From an uncultured Propionivibrio sp. (GTDB lineage: Bacteria > Pseudomonadota > Gammaproteobacteria > Burkholderiales > Rhodocyclaceae): DNA of 9,259 bases. Below, in pieces: positions 1 through 6,844 of this stretch. Location of the stretch: assembly GCA_938040985.1 (NCBI GenBank), contig CALHZD010000042.1, positions 1 to 9,259 on the forward strand. The letters are read 5' to 3'. The notes under the pieces were generated by a model. The model made no database searches and was not told where the DNA came from. It saw only the letters and a program-made list of their open reading frames with translations. The first letter of the stretch is position 1. Every line of letters begins with the position of its first letter. A program made the position numbers and the translations under genes.

Positions 1-59
1 CCCTTGTTCCCGCCAAGCGCCCCGCGCCTGCAGCTGCGCCTAAGGGGGTTTAGGGTGCT
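1..59 (+). repeat. Dispersed repeat 'head' element, left copy (window starts inside it or at its edge)
   Basis: This stretch matches 7874-7932 in the same orientation with about five mismatches and one single-base gap by eye. The most conserved part is GCGCCTAAGGGGGT followed by TAGGGTGCT. Translations across it are Arg/Leu-rich and low in complexity, and differ between the copies only as expected from non-coding drift, so I treat it as a non-coding intergenic repeat. The ~39-base units described separately follow it downstream in both places. Confidence 0.75.
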
Positions 60-83
60 CCGTGCTTACCTATCTGGAAGTGG

Positions 84-99
84 GGTGCCGAAAGGCACC
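84..99. other. Small perfect hairpin with GAAA loop
   Basis: GGTGCC (84-89) and GGCACC (94-99) form a perfect 6-bp stem closed by a GAAA (GNRA-type) tetraloop. It lies between the head repeat and the first ~39-base unit. Seen directly; its function is unknown. It may be part of the folded repeat transcript. Confidence 0.5.
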
Positions 100-105
100 T
101 CTGGA

Positions 106-319
106 GTTTGCGTTAACAGGGCATTTCCCAGCATCCCCTCGGAAACCGGCGTGGATAAAGGGCTTCCGGGCAGACCTTTATTTACCCTCTCTCCAAACCT
201 CTCTCCCACAGGGAGAGAGGCTTTTAGGGCGCTCTGAAACCCGCGTGGATAAAGGAACTCAGAGCATACCCCGCTGAGATGCCCTGTTTACAAAGGTTGC
301 AGGACGTCTTTGCTGAAAC
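106..319 (+). repeat. Left block of the degenerate ~39-base repeat (about four units)
   Basis: Units can be placed at 106-144, 145-~177, 239-280 and 281-319. They share the pattern of the 7376-7651 array: GCCCG(T/C)..AAA.AAAGGGCTT, then a C-rich stretch, then CTCTGGAGAT. Unit 106-144 aligns closely with 7376-7414 (both contain AACAGGG and TTTCCC), and unit 145-177 aligns with 7971 onward (GCGTGGAT shared). A separate hairpin-bearing insert (about 178-238) splits units two and three. All units have the same orientation as the right-hand blocks. No coding content is supported. Confidence 0.6.
198..220 (+). terminator. Strong 10-bp hairpin followed by CTTTT; terminator-like
   Basis: CCTCTCTCCC (198-207) pairs perfectly with GGGAGAGAGG (211-220) across an ACA loop, followed by CTTTT at 221-225. 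The stem is long and GC-rich but the T run is short. It could terminate a plus-strand gene lying left of the window, or be a dispersed hairpin repeat inserted into the ~39-base array. The sequence alone does not separate these options. Confidence 0.45.
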
Positions 320-340
320 ATTTGAACCGGCAAACACGAT

Positions 341-400
341 GGCGCGCTTTTGCCGGTCGCCGGTAGCGGCTGACGAAAGGCGTCGGCAAAGTAAAGCGCC
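341..400. other. Imperfect 60-base stem-loop upstream of the importer operon
   Basis: GGCGC (341-345) pairs with GCGCC (396-400). After a two-base bulge TTT (348-350) pairs with AAA (393-395). After a small interior loop TGCCG (351-355) pairs with CGGCA (384-388). A nested hairpin GCCG (359-362)/CGGC (367-370) sits in the loop. It lies in the ~220-base leader between the left repeat block and the binding-protein gene. It could be a structured 5' leader or an attenuation-like element. No known riboswitch consensus is recognised, and no T run follows. Confidence 0.35.
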
Positions 401-541
401 GCTAAAAATTTCCCAGAGTAGCGCACGGTTTCGCATACAATGCCGCTTTTGCGCTTTACTTCCGCAGCGAAATTGACGGAAAGACGCGAAGATTTTCAGT
501 TTCGCCGTCCGCCGGATGGCGATTTTTCAGGAAGAAAACCT

Positions 542-1309
542 ATGAAACTGTTCAGCAAAATACTGCTTCCATTGGCTCTGACCGCTTTATTTGCCGGCGT
601 CGCCGGCGCACAGCAGAAGGAACTCACCGTCGGGTCGAGCGCCACCTATCGCCCCTTCGCTTATGAGAGCCCCAGCAAGGAGATCGTCGGCTACGATATC
701 GACATCATCAAGGCGGTCGCTCAGAAAGCAGGGCTGCAAATCAAGATCGTCAACACGCCGTGGACGGGCATTTTCGCCGCGCTGAACAATGGCGACGTGG
801 ATCTCATCATCTCCGGCGTAACGATCAACGACAAGCGCAAGCAGTCCTACGACTTCACCGCGCCGTATTTTGAGGCGCGCCAGCTGATCGGCGTGCACAA
901 GGACAGCGCGATCAAGGGATTGAAGGATCTGGCCGGCAAGAAGATCGGCGTGGTAACCGGCAGTACGGGCGACGACATCGCTTCGCGCGAGTTCGGCAAG
1001 ACCAGCCAGAACATCAAGCGTTTTGAAAGTACGCCGGTCGCCGTTTCCGAACTGGCCAACAGCGGTGTCGACGCCGTCATCGGCGACAATGGCGTGATCG
1101 CTTATCGCGTCCAGGAACACAAGCAGTTGAAAACGGTCAGCGACCCGGATTTCCCCAAGGAATATTTCGGCATCGCGGTCAAGCAAGGCAATAAGGCGCT
1201 GCTCGACAAGCTCAACGCCGGCCTCGCCGCGATCAAAGCTGACGGCACCTACGCCCGCATTTACAAGACCTGGTTTCATGCCGAAGCGCCTGTACTGCCA
1301 GCGCAGTAA
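542..1309 (+). CDS. Polar amino acid ABC transporter, periplasmic substrate-binding protein
   Basis: This 255-residue protein of the SBP_bac_3 family captures a polar amino acid in the periplasm and hands it to the permease encoded next. The start at 542 is chosen because it has AGGAAG seven bases upstream and opens directly onto a signal peptide (MKLFSKILLP, hydrophobic core, likely cut after AGA at residue 23). An upstream in-frame ATG at 440 would bury the signal peptide behind 34 odd residues. The mature part shows the hallmark GYDIDII (50-56), WTGIFAALNNGDVDLI (74-89) and the FTAPYF strand (105-110). By comparison with HisJ (remembered, not aligned), Arg99 in TINDKRK should hold the substrate carboxylate and Asp182 in VIGDNG the amino group. 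Glutamine, histidine or a basic amino acid are candidate substrates; the sequence does not decide. First gene of a three-gene operon. Confidence 0.93.
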   Translation: MKLFSKILLPLALTALFAGVAGAQQKELTVGSSATYRPFAYESPSKEIVGYDIDIIKAVAQKAGLQIKIVNTPWTGIFAALNNGDVDLIISGVTINDKRKQSYDFTAPYFEARQLIGVHKDSAIKGLKDLAGKKIGVVTGSTGDDIASREFGKTSQNIKRFESTPVAVSELANSGVDAVIGDNGVIAYRVQEHKQLKTVSDPDFPKEYFGIAVKQGNKALLDKLNAGLAAIKADGTYARIYKTWFHAEAPVLPAQ

Positions 1310-1328
1310 CGCAGGGGCGGTCTGACCG

Positions 1329-2096
1329 ATGGAACCCGTACTCTGGTTCGGATGGTTCCGCGCCGACATCATCGCCGAATACAAGGCGATGTTCTGGCAC
1401 GGCCTACAGATGACCATACTGGTCACCGTCGTCTGTATCGTACAGGGCACGGCGCTCGGCCTGTTCATCGGGCTGGCGCGTCTGGCGGATGCGCGCCACG
1501 CGCCGGCGCGGCAAATCTGCCGTTACCTGCTGCGCTGGCCGTCCACTATTTACGTCAGTTTCTTCCGCGGCACGCCACTGTTCGTGCAGATTCTGCTCAT
1601 TCACTTTGCCGTGCTGCCGCTTTTCATCAACCCGGCTGACGGCCTGCTGATTTCCGGCGAAACGGCGCGCAGCCTGAAGCAGAATTACGGCGCGCTCATT
1701 TCCGGCATCATTGCGCTGACGCTCAATTCCGGCGCCTATATCTCGGAAGTTTTCCGCGCAGGCATCCAGTCGATCGACCGCGGGCAGATCGAGGCGGCGC
1801 GCTCGCTTGGTCTGTCCTTCGCGCGCACGCTGTATCACGTCGTGCTCCCGCAGGCCTTCCGCCGCATGCTGCCGCCGCTGGGCAACAATGCCATCGCGCT
1901 GCTCAAGGATTCTTCGCTCATTTCGGCCATCGGGCTGGCGGAGCTGGCCTACACCGCGCGCACCGTCGCCGGCGCCTATTCGCGCTACTGGGAGCCGTAT
2001 CTCACGATTTCATTCATGTATTGGCTGCTGACGCTGGGGCTGGCCTGGGGCATCAGGAAACTGGAGGCGCGCTATGGACGCGGCGATACGCGTTGA
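1329..2096 (+). CDS. Polar amino acid ABC transporter, membrane permease (HisM/GlnP family)
   Basis: This 255-residue inner-membrane subunit forms the translocation path of the amino acid importer. About five hydrophobic segments are visible (roughly residues 25-50, 73-100, 120-138, 185-205, 224-241). RGTPLFVQ at 80-87 is the typical signature of amino acid permeases of this family. The cytoplasmic EAA loop (EAARSLG, 155-161, followed by the LPQAFRRMLPP segment) is the docking site for the ATPase. Only one permease gene is present, so it probably works as a homodimer. The gene starts 19 bases after the binding-protein stop with AGGGG upstream, and its 3' end overlaps the ATPase gene by 23 bases, which indicates translational coupling. 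The length is normal for the family. Confidence 0.93.
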   Translation: MEPVLWFGWFRADIIAEYKAMFWHGLQMTILVTVVCIVQGTALGLFIGLARLADARHAPARQICRYLLRWPSTIYVSFFRGTPLFVQILLIHFAVLPLFINPADGLLISGETARSLKQNYGALISGIIALTLNSGAYISEVFRAGIQSIDRGQIEAARSLGLSFARTLYHVVLPQAFRRMLPPLGNNAIALLKDSSLISAIGLAELAYTARTVAGAYSRYWEPYLTISFMYWLLTLGLAWGIRKLEARYGRGDTR

Positions 2097-2805
2097 AGGC
2101 CTGACCAAGCGCTTCGGCTCTTTGCAGGTGCTGCGCGGCATCGACTGTACGGTACACAATTCCGAAGTTGTCTGCGTCATCGGCCCGTCCGGCTCGGGCA
2201 AAAGCACTTTCTTGCGCTGCCTGAACGGCCTGGAAGAAGCCTCTGGCGGGCGCGTGCTGGTGCACGGCGTCTCGGTGCACGATAACCATACCAACATCGA
2301 CGCACTGCGTTCGGAAATCGGCATGGTGTTTCAGCGCTTCAACCTGTTTCCGCACATGACGGTGCAGGAAAACATCATTCTTGCCCCGATTAAGGTACGC
2401 GGCCTCGCGGAAGAAGAGGCCCGGGCGCGGGCGCATGACCTGCTCATCAAGGTCGGCCTGCTCGACAAGATCGACGCCTATCCTAACCAGCTTTCCGGCG
2501 GCCAGCAGCAGCGCGTCGCCATTGCCCGCGCGCTGGCCATGCAACCGGCGATCATGCTGTTCGATGAACCCACCTCGGCGCTCGACCCCGAGATGGTCGG
2601 CGAAGTCCTGAGCGTCATGCAGACACTGGCCGAAGAAGGGATGACCATGGTCGTCGTCTCGCATGAAATGGGCTTCGCCCGGCGCGTGGCGCACCGCGTG
2701 CTGTTCATGGACGAAGGCATGCTGGTCGAGGAAGGCACGCCGGAAGCGATCTTTGACAACCCGCGCGAAGAACGCACTCTGCGCTTCCTGAGCAAAGTCC
2801 TGTAG
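2074..2805 (+). CDS. Polar amino acid ABC transporter, ATP-binding subunit (HisP/GlnQ family)
   Basis: This 243-residue cytoplasmic ATPase powers the importer. All nucleotide-binding motifs are intact: Walker A GPSGSGKST (37-45), Q-loop Gln87 in MVFQRFNLFPH, signature LSGGQQQR (140-147), Walker B IMLFDEP (160-166), D-loop SALD (168-171) and switch His197 in VVSHEMGFA. The MVFQRFNLFPHMTV segment and the overall length are typical of GlnQ/HisP-type ATPases for amino acids. The start at 2074 lies inside the permease gene and has GGAGG six bases upstream. Last gene of the operon. Confidence 0.95.
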   Translation: MDAAIRVEGLTKRFGSLQVLRGIDCTVHNSEVVCVIGPSGSGKSTFLRCLNGLEEASGGRVLVHGVSVHDNHTNIDALRSEIGMVFQRFNLFPHMTVQENIILAPIKVRGLAEEEARARAHDLLIKVGLLDKIDAYPNQLSGGQQQRVAIARALAMQPAIMLFDEPTSALDPEMVGEVLSVMQTLAEEGMTMVVVSHEMGFARRVAHRVLFMDEGMLVEEGTPEAIFDNPREERTLRFLSKVL

Positions 2806-2827
2806 CGCCTTTCTGACGCGCTTTTTT
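2804..2827 (+). terminator. Probable weak Rho-independent terminator of the importer operon
   Basis: AGCGC (2804-2808) pairs with GCGCT (2818-2822) across a nine-base loop, immediately followed by further T residues (2823-2827). It starts on the ATPase stop codon. The stem has only five pairs, so termination may be partial, but the T run and position fit an operon end. Confidence 0.5.
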
Positions 2828-2935
2828 AGTGAGACCTATGTTCTGACAGACGCGGCGGCAAGCGCGCTCCCCGCCAGACGCAATTCAGAGTCGAGCCATC
2901 AATGCACCGGGGCAACCGCGCCTGCTCCGCAATCA

Positions 2936-2944
2936 TGTTTTAAT
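2936..2944 (+). promoter_or_regulatory. Candidate extended -10 promoter element for the MscS-like gene
   Basis: TGT followed by TTTAAT (2939-2944) fits an extended -10 box of a sigma-70 promoter, about 52 bases ahead of the channel start codon. No convincing -35 is seen. The preceding operon has its own terminator-like hairpin, so a separate promoter is expected here. Weak evidence. Confidence 0.3.
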
Positions 2945-2995
2945 ATTCCATCGTCTCATTTCCATGCCTGCGTTCTTACGCCAACGCCATTCGCC

Positions 2996-5407
2996 ATGAA
3001 GCCTTTCCGCCTGCTGGTTTCCGTTTGTCTGGTCGCACTGACCGTTTTGCTCACGCCTGCCTTCATTGCTCCTGCGGCAGCACAGGCATCGCTTCTGAAT
3101 ATTGTCAAGAAGGACAATCAGACGGAAGACAAGGCGGCGACTGACCAATCGTCGGACGAATTACGCCGACAGGCCGAAGCCGATCTCGACGAAGTCCGGC
3201 AGAAGCTGGAAGAAAACGCCGCGCTCCAACCCGCTGATGCGGCCGCAGCCGCCGACAAGGAAGAACGTCAGCGCCTGCTCGACATCCAGCTCTATTTCCG
3301 CAATGAAAAGCTCTGGCGGCTCAACGATCTGGCCGCACTCAAAAACACCGCATCAACCCCCGTAGATACGCTGCCGTCCGTCAAGGCATTAGGTGAAAAG
3401 CCACCCTATTCCGCCCTGCGCGTCGATGCGCTGCGCGATGAACTGGATACGCAGCAGGACCATCTTCAATCGCTGCAAAACAGCGTCCAGATGCGGGAAG
3501 CGGAAAAACAGTTTCTCAGCGAACGCCTGCGCAAGGCTAATGAAGAAGTGCGCCTAACCAGCGATAAAGCCGCTCATGAAAAAACCGAGGCCAATCGGCG
3601 CAACCAGGAAATCGCCGAACTGAAAAAACAGGCGGCCGAAGTCGAACTGGCGGCCAGCGCCGCCGACCAGGATTATTTGCAGGCGCAGATCAGCAGCGTC
3701 AAGCAGCGCATCGAAGAAATGAAGCACATCGTCGCCCGCGTCCTGCCGGCGCAAGCGCTCTCGGAAAGTAACCTGAATGAAATCCGGAACACCCTGCGCA
3801 CCGCGCAGGACAAGGCATCCACCGAAGTCGACCAGGTGGCCGCCCGTCATGCCAAACGCTTGGCCGAGCGGCAGCGCCTGCTTGCTGCATCCAAAAATGG
3901 CGATGACACTTCGCGCCTTGCTTTCATCGACCAGGCGCTGCGCGCCGATAGCATGGCGCTGGAAGGCCTGCGCACCCTACAACTGCTGGAGCAATTTCAC
4001 GCCGATGCCTGGGAACAGCGCATTCTCCTGCTGGCCGCCGACAGTACCGCCGAGGTGCGCCAGAGCGCCCTCAACGCCCTGCGCCAGATTGCCGCCAGCC
4101 TGAACACGAAAGATAAAAAGGACAACCGCTGGCAGCAAATTGCCATAAACCAGGAAAATTTGCGCGCGATAATCGCCGACCTGGAAGCACGCACGACCAG
4201 CCTGATGCAGGGCGGGTCGGCACAAATCGCGGCGGAGAAAGAAGTGCTTTCGCTGTACCGCAATGCGCTCACCATTTACGACCGCATCGCCCAACTGGCA
4301 CGCAGGATCAACCAGGAAACGGCGCGCTGGATTGGCGATTTCACGGGGGCAGAGGACAATGAAAGCGCACTCAGCGGATTGCGCCTCAACGATCTCTGGC
4401 AAAGCGCCAAACGCGTCGCCTACTCCGTCTGGAACTACGAGCTGTTCACTGTCGAGGACATTTCGCAGGCGGACGGCCAAAAAATCACGATCAGTTATGG
4501 CATCACCGTAGGCAAAAGCATTGGCGCCATTTTTCTGTTCGGCCTCGGTTATTGGCTGTTTGCACGCATCACCAAACGCATCCTCGCTTTGCTCGTCGAA
4601 CGCGGCAATGTCAATGCCCAGGTTGCTTCCGTTACGCGCCGCTGGCTGATGATCTCGGTCTCGGTACTGCTCGCTGTCTCCATTCTCAATCTGGCGCGAA
4701 TTCCATTGACGGTGTTCACCTTCGTCGGCGGTGCGCTGGCGATCGGCGTCGGTTTTGGTACGCAGACGATTATCAAAAACTTCATCAGCGGCATCATTCT
4801 GCTCTTTGAGCGCAAGGTGCGCGTCGGCGATATCGTCGTCATCGGCGACGTGACCGGCACGGTCACCAACGTTGACCTGCGCGCAACGACGGTAAAAGCC
4901 TTCGATGGCACTGAGGCGCTGATCCCTAACTCCAACGTGCTGGAAAATCAGGTCATCAACTGGACCTATTCCGACCCGCGTCTGCGCCGCGAAATCGGCC
5001 TGCAAATCGAGTACGGCGCGCCAGTGCGCGATGCCGCCAACATCATTCTGGAATGCGCACAGGCGCATGGGCAGGTACTCAAGAGCCCGGCACCCGAAGT
5101 CTATTTCGACGGTTTCGCCGACAGCGGCCTTGACATCGCCATGACCTTCTGGACCGAACTCGGCGCACATACGAATGGACGGCGCATCGACAGCGACCTG
5201 CGCTTCATGATCGAGAAGCGGCTTGCCGCGGCCGGCATCAACATTCCTTTCCCGACGCGCGATGTAAATCTGCGTGCAGCCAGCCCGCTGCCGGTCACGA
5301 TGGCCACTGCACAGGCCGCGCAGGAAAGCAAAAAAAGCGACGCCGGCCAGGATACCGACCCACAGAAAAAACACGATGCGCCTGCCGCAAAAGCGAAACA
5401 AAGATGA
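2996..5407 (+). CDS. MscS-family mechanosensitive ion channel with large periplasmic coiled-coil domain
   Basis: This 803-residue inner-membrane channel likely opens under membrane tension to release solutes during osmotic downshock. A signal peptide (residues 1 to ~29, ending PAAAQA) fixes the start, although no clear ribosome binding site precedes it. Residues ~40-490 are hydrophilic and rich in Glu, Gln, Ala and Arg with long predicted helices, a periplasmic coiled-coil-like domain. Three membrane segments follow: ~503-523, ~550-567 and the pore helix ~573-603. The pore helix has the Gly/Ala-rich GGALAIGVGFGTQ and IIKNFISG, then the MscS beta-domain start RVGDIVVIGDVTGTV (609-623) and IPNS (643-646). 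A ~45-residue Lys/Ala/Gln-rich hydrophilic tail ends the protein. It is intermediate between MscS (~286 residues) and MscK (~1100). It resembles MscK-like channels in layout but lacks their extra membrane helices. It appears to be a single-gene unit. Confidence 0.9.
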   Translation: MKPFRLLVSVCLVALTVLLTPAFIAPAAAQASLLNIVKKDNQTEDKAATDQSSDELRRQAEADLDEVRQKLEENAALQPADAAAAADKEERQRLLDIQLYFRNEKLWRLNDLAALKNTASTPVDTLPSVKALGEKPPYSALRVDALRDELDTQQDHLQSLQNSVQMREAEKQFLSERLRKANEEVRLTSDKAAHEKTEANRRNQEIAELKKQAAEVELAASAADQDYLQAQISSVKQRIEEMKHIVARVLPAQALSESNLNEIRNTLRTAQDKASTEVDQVAARHAKRLAERQRLLAASKNGDDTSRLAFIDQALRADSMALEGLRTLQLLEQFHADAWEQRILLLAADSTAEVRQSALNALRQIAASLNTKDKKDNRWQQIAINQENLRAIIADLEARTTSLMQGGSAQIAAEKEVLSLYRNALTIYDRIAQLARRINQETARWIGDFTGAEDNESALSGLRLNDLWQSAKRVAYSVWNYELFTVEDISQADGQKITISYGITVGKSIGAIFLFGLGYWLFARITKRILALLVERGNVNAQVASVTRRWLMISVSVLLAVSILNLARIPLTVFTFVGGALAIGVGFGTQTIIKNFISGIILLFERKVRVGDIVVIGDVTGTVTNVDLRATTVKAFDGTEALIPNSNVLENQVINWTYSDPRLRREIGLQIEYGAPVRDAANIILECAQAHGQVLKSPAPEVYFDGFADSGLDIAMTFWTELGAHTNGRRIDSDLRFMIEKRLAAAGINIPFPTRDVNLRAASPLPVTMATAQAAQESKKSDAGQDTDPQKKHDAPAAKAKQR

Positions 5408-5428
5408 ACGCCGGAGATGAACGCCGGA
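5403..5428 (+). repeat. Perfect 13-base tandem duplication over the channel gene's stop
   Basis: GATGAACGCCGGA occurs twice in direct succession (5403-5415 and 5416-5428). The TGA stop of the channel gene (5405-5407) lies in the first copy and its twin in the second. The exact duplication suggests a recent slippage event or an intergenic microrepeat that moved the boundary of the gene. Confidence 0.85.
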
Positions 5429-5469
5429 TAGCCACGCCGAGTACAGGCTTCCCCTTTCCGTCATCCCAT

Positions 5470-5501
5470 GCCGGCCCGCCGATCCCGGCGATCCCGCCGG
5501 C
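5470..5501. other. GC-rich foldback downstream of the channel gene
   Basis: GCCGGC at 5470-5475 and 5496-5501 can pair with each other, and an inner CGCCG/CGGCG hairpin with an ATCC loop lies between them. No T run follows on the plus strand, so it is not a typical intrinsic terminator. It may protect the 3' end of the channel transcript or be a fragment of an intergenic repeat. Confidence 0.35.
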
Positions 5502-5516
5502 CTGTCGGCAAGATGG

Positions 5517-5525
5517 TGTTAGACT
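5517..5525 (+). promoter_or_regulatory. Candidate extended -10 promoter for the isomerase-dolP-rfaE2 cluster
   Basis: TGT followed by TAGACT (5520-5525) matches an extended -10 element, 29 bases before the isomerase start. It sits in the perfect 11-base palindrome GTTAGACTAAC (5518-5528), which could alternatively be an operator half-site pair. No -35 is visible. Inference from pattern only. Confidence 0.35.
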
Positions 5526-5554
5526 AACGGCTCCCGTATCAGCTTGAGTTCATC

Positions 5555-6148
5555 ATGGATTTGATTTCCCGAATCGGACAGCATTTCACCGACAGCGCCC
5601 AGATCAAGCTCGAAGCCGGTGCAACGCTGGCCGGCCCGATTGCCCAGGCGGCGAAGCTGATGACCGACTGCCTGGTCGGCAACGGCAAGTTACTGGCCTG
5701 CGGCAACGGCGGTTCGGCCGCCGACGCCCAGCATTTCGCCGCCGAGCTGGTCGGCCGCTTTGAGGTCGAGCGGCAGGGCATGTCGGCCATCGCCCTAACC
5801 ACCGATAGCTCGATCATGACCGCCGTCGCCAACGATTACGGCTATGACCGGATTTTTGAACGCCAGGTGCGCGCGCTGGGACAAGCGGGCGACGTGCTGC
5901 TGGCCATCTCCACTTCGGGCAACTCGCCCAGCATCGTCGAGGCAATCCGCGCCGCGCATGACAACGATCTGCACGTTGTTGCGCTGACAGGTAAAGGCGG
6001 CGGTAAGATAGGTGGCATGCTGCGTGAGGGCGATATTCACATCTGCGTGCCGGCCCAGCGCACCGCGCGCATTCAGGAAGTTCACCTGCTGACCGTGCAT
6101 TGCCTGTGCGATGCCATTGATTCTCTTTTGTTAGGAGTTGAAGCATGA
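5555..6148 (+). CDS. gmhA: SIS-domain D-sedoheptulose 7-phosphate isomerase (GmhA type, in DiaA genomic position)
   Basis: This 197-residue cytoplasmic protein probably converts sedoheptulose 7-phosphate to D-glycero-D-manno-heptose 7-phosphate, the first step towards ADP-heptose for lipopolysaccharide core. The single SIS domain shows CGNGGSAADAQHF (49-61), the phosphate-binding STSGNS (119-124) and RIQEVHLLTVH (172-182). Overall it is closest to E. coli DiaA, the DnaA-binding replication initiator factor, and like diaA it is followed by dolP. However, it has Glu64 (HFAAEL) and His182, which align with catalytic Glu65 and His180 of E. coli GmhA. As I recall the sequences, DiaA has Ser and Asn there. 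With rfaE2 two genes downstream, an enzymatic role is favoured. A DnaA-related role cannot be excluded. The start has only a weak ribosome site; the stop overlaps the next start. Confidence 0.85.
   Translation: MDLISRIGQHFTDSAQIKLEAGATLAGPIAQAAKLMTDCLVGNGKLLACGNGGSAADAQHFAAELVGRFEVERQGMSAIALTTDSSIMTAVANDYGYDRIFERQVRALGQAGDVLLAISTSGNSPSIVEAIRAAHDNDLHVVALTGKGGGKIGGMLREGDIHICVPAQRTARIQEVHLLTVHCLCDAIDSLLLGVEA
6133..6148 (+). promoter_or_regulatory. dolP ribosome binding site and ATGA start/stop overlap
   Basis: AGGAG (6133-6137) lies seven bases before the dolP ATG. The ATGA at 6145-6148 joins the dolP start to the isomerase stop, so translation of the two genes is probably coupled. Confidence 0.8.
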
Positions 6149-6798
6149 AACGGAAACTGTTACTTTCCCTGGCCGCCTGTGCCGTCATTCTGCCTGCCCT
6201 ACAGGGCTGCATCCCCCTGGTCGCCACCGGCGCCACCGTCGGCGTGCTGGCCGCCGTCGACCGCCGCTCGATCGGCACACAGACCGACGACGAAGCCATT
6301 GAATGGAAAGCCCTCGCCCGCATCGAGGAAAAACTCGGTAATCGCGCGCACGTCAATGTCACCAGCTACAACCATGTGGCGCTGCTCACCGGCGAAGCCT
6401 ACAACGAAGCGGCCAAGGCCGAAGTTGACAGTATCGTCCGCGCCATTCCCGGCGTGAAAAATACCTATAACGAACTTGTCATCGCGCCCTCATCCTCGTT
6501 CGCCAATCGCAGCAACGACGCCTTCATCACTTCCAAGATCAAGAGCCGCTCGGTGGATAACGGCAAGTTCAACCCCGTGCATGTCAAGGTCGTCACCGAG
6601 GCCGGCACCGCCTTCCTGCTCGGCATCGTCACCCAGTCGGAAGCCGATGCCGCCGTTCAGGTCGCGCGCACGACTTCGGGCGTCAAGAAGGTGGTCAACC
6701 TGATGGAAATCGTCACCGTCGAACGCGTCAAGGAGCTTGAGCTTGAAGCGAGCCGCGACAAAAACAGGCCCAAGGAAGACGCAGCGTACAAGAACTAG
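6145..6798 (+). CDS. dolP: Outer-membrane BON-domain lipoprotein DolP (YraP)
   Basis: This 217-residue lipoprotein is attached to the inner face of the outer membrane and helps maintain envelope integrity; the Neisseria homologue is the antigen GNA2091. The signal peptide ends in a lipobox LQGC with lipidated Cys22. Residue 23 is Ile, not Asp, which fits sorting to the outer membrane. Next comes the family motif DRRSIGTQTDD (39-49), then BON domain 1 (~51-115, with HVNVTSYNHVALLTGEA) and BON domain 2 (~122-195, with SNDAFITSKIKS and VHVKVVTEAGTAFLLGIV). A charged Lys/Glu-rich tail (195-217) extends beyond the E. coli protein. Phe127 occupies the position of Trp127, which in E. coli DolP contacts anionic phospholipid. 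The gene overlaps the isomerase by 4 bases. Identification rests on domain order, motifs and the conserved diaA-dolP gene order. Confidence 0.9.
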   Translation: MKRKLLLSLAACAVILPALQGCIPLVATGATVGVLAAVDRRSIGTQTDDEAIEWKALARIEEKLGNRAHVNVTSYNHVALLTGEAYNEAAKAEVDSIVRAIPGVKNTYNELVIAPSSSFANRSNDAFITSKIKSRSVDNGKFNPVHVKVVTEAGTAFLLGIVTQSEADAAVQVARTTSGVKKVVNLMEIVTVERVKELELEASRDKNRPKEDAAYKN

Positions 6799-6844
6799 AC
6801 GATCGGCCAGCCGATTCATTCACTCACCCACGCGCCCCGTACCC

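Noticed and set aside
4..237. Small plus-strand open frame at the window start, and a similar one at 7761-8072
   Set aside because: Both are translations of the dispersed repeat; they share Arg/Leu-rich strings only because the DNA repeats, and neither has a ribosome site or a domain.
430..441. Possible -10 box TACAAT upstream of the importer operon
   Set aside because: No -35 element at 16-18 bases spacing and no extended -10 TG; kept only as a note.
440..541. Upstream in-frame ATG extending the binding protein by 34 residues
   Set aside because: It would place an Arg-rich segment before the signal peptide; the ATG at 542 has a proper ribosome binding site and opens directly onto the signal peptide.
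587..1468. Minus-strand open frame of 293 codons opposite the binding protein
   Set aside because: Antisense shadow of a confidently identified SBP_bac_3 gene; Asp/Val-rich translation without domain features.
3977..5464. Long open frame on the minus strand (495 codons) opposite the MscS-like gene
   Set aside because: It mirrors the codon structure of the real gene; its translation has no recognisable motif, signal or membrane pattern, while the plus-strand product has clear MscS features.
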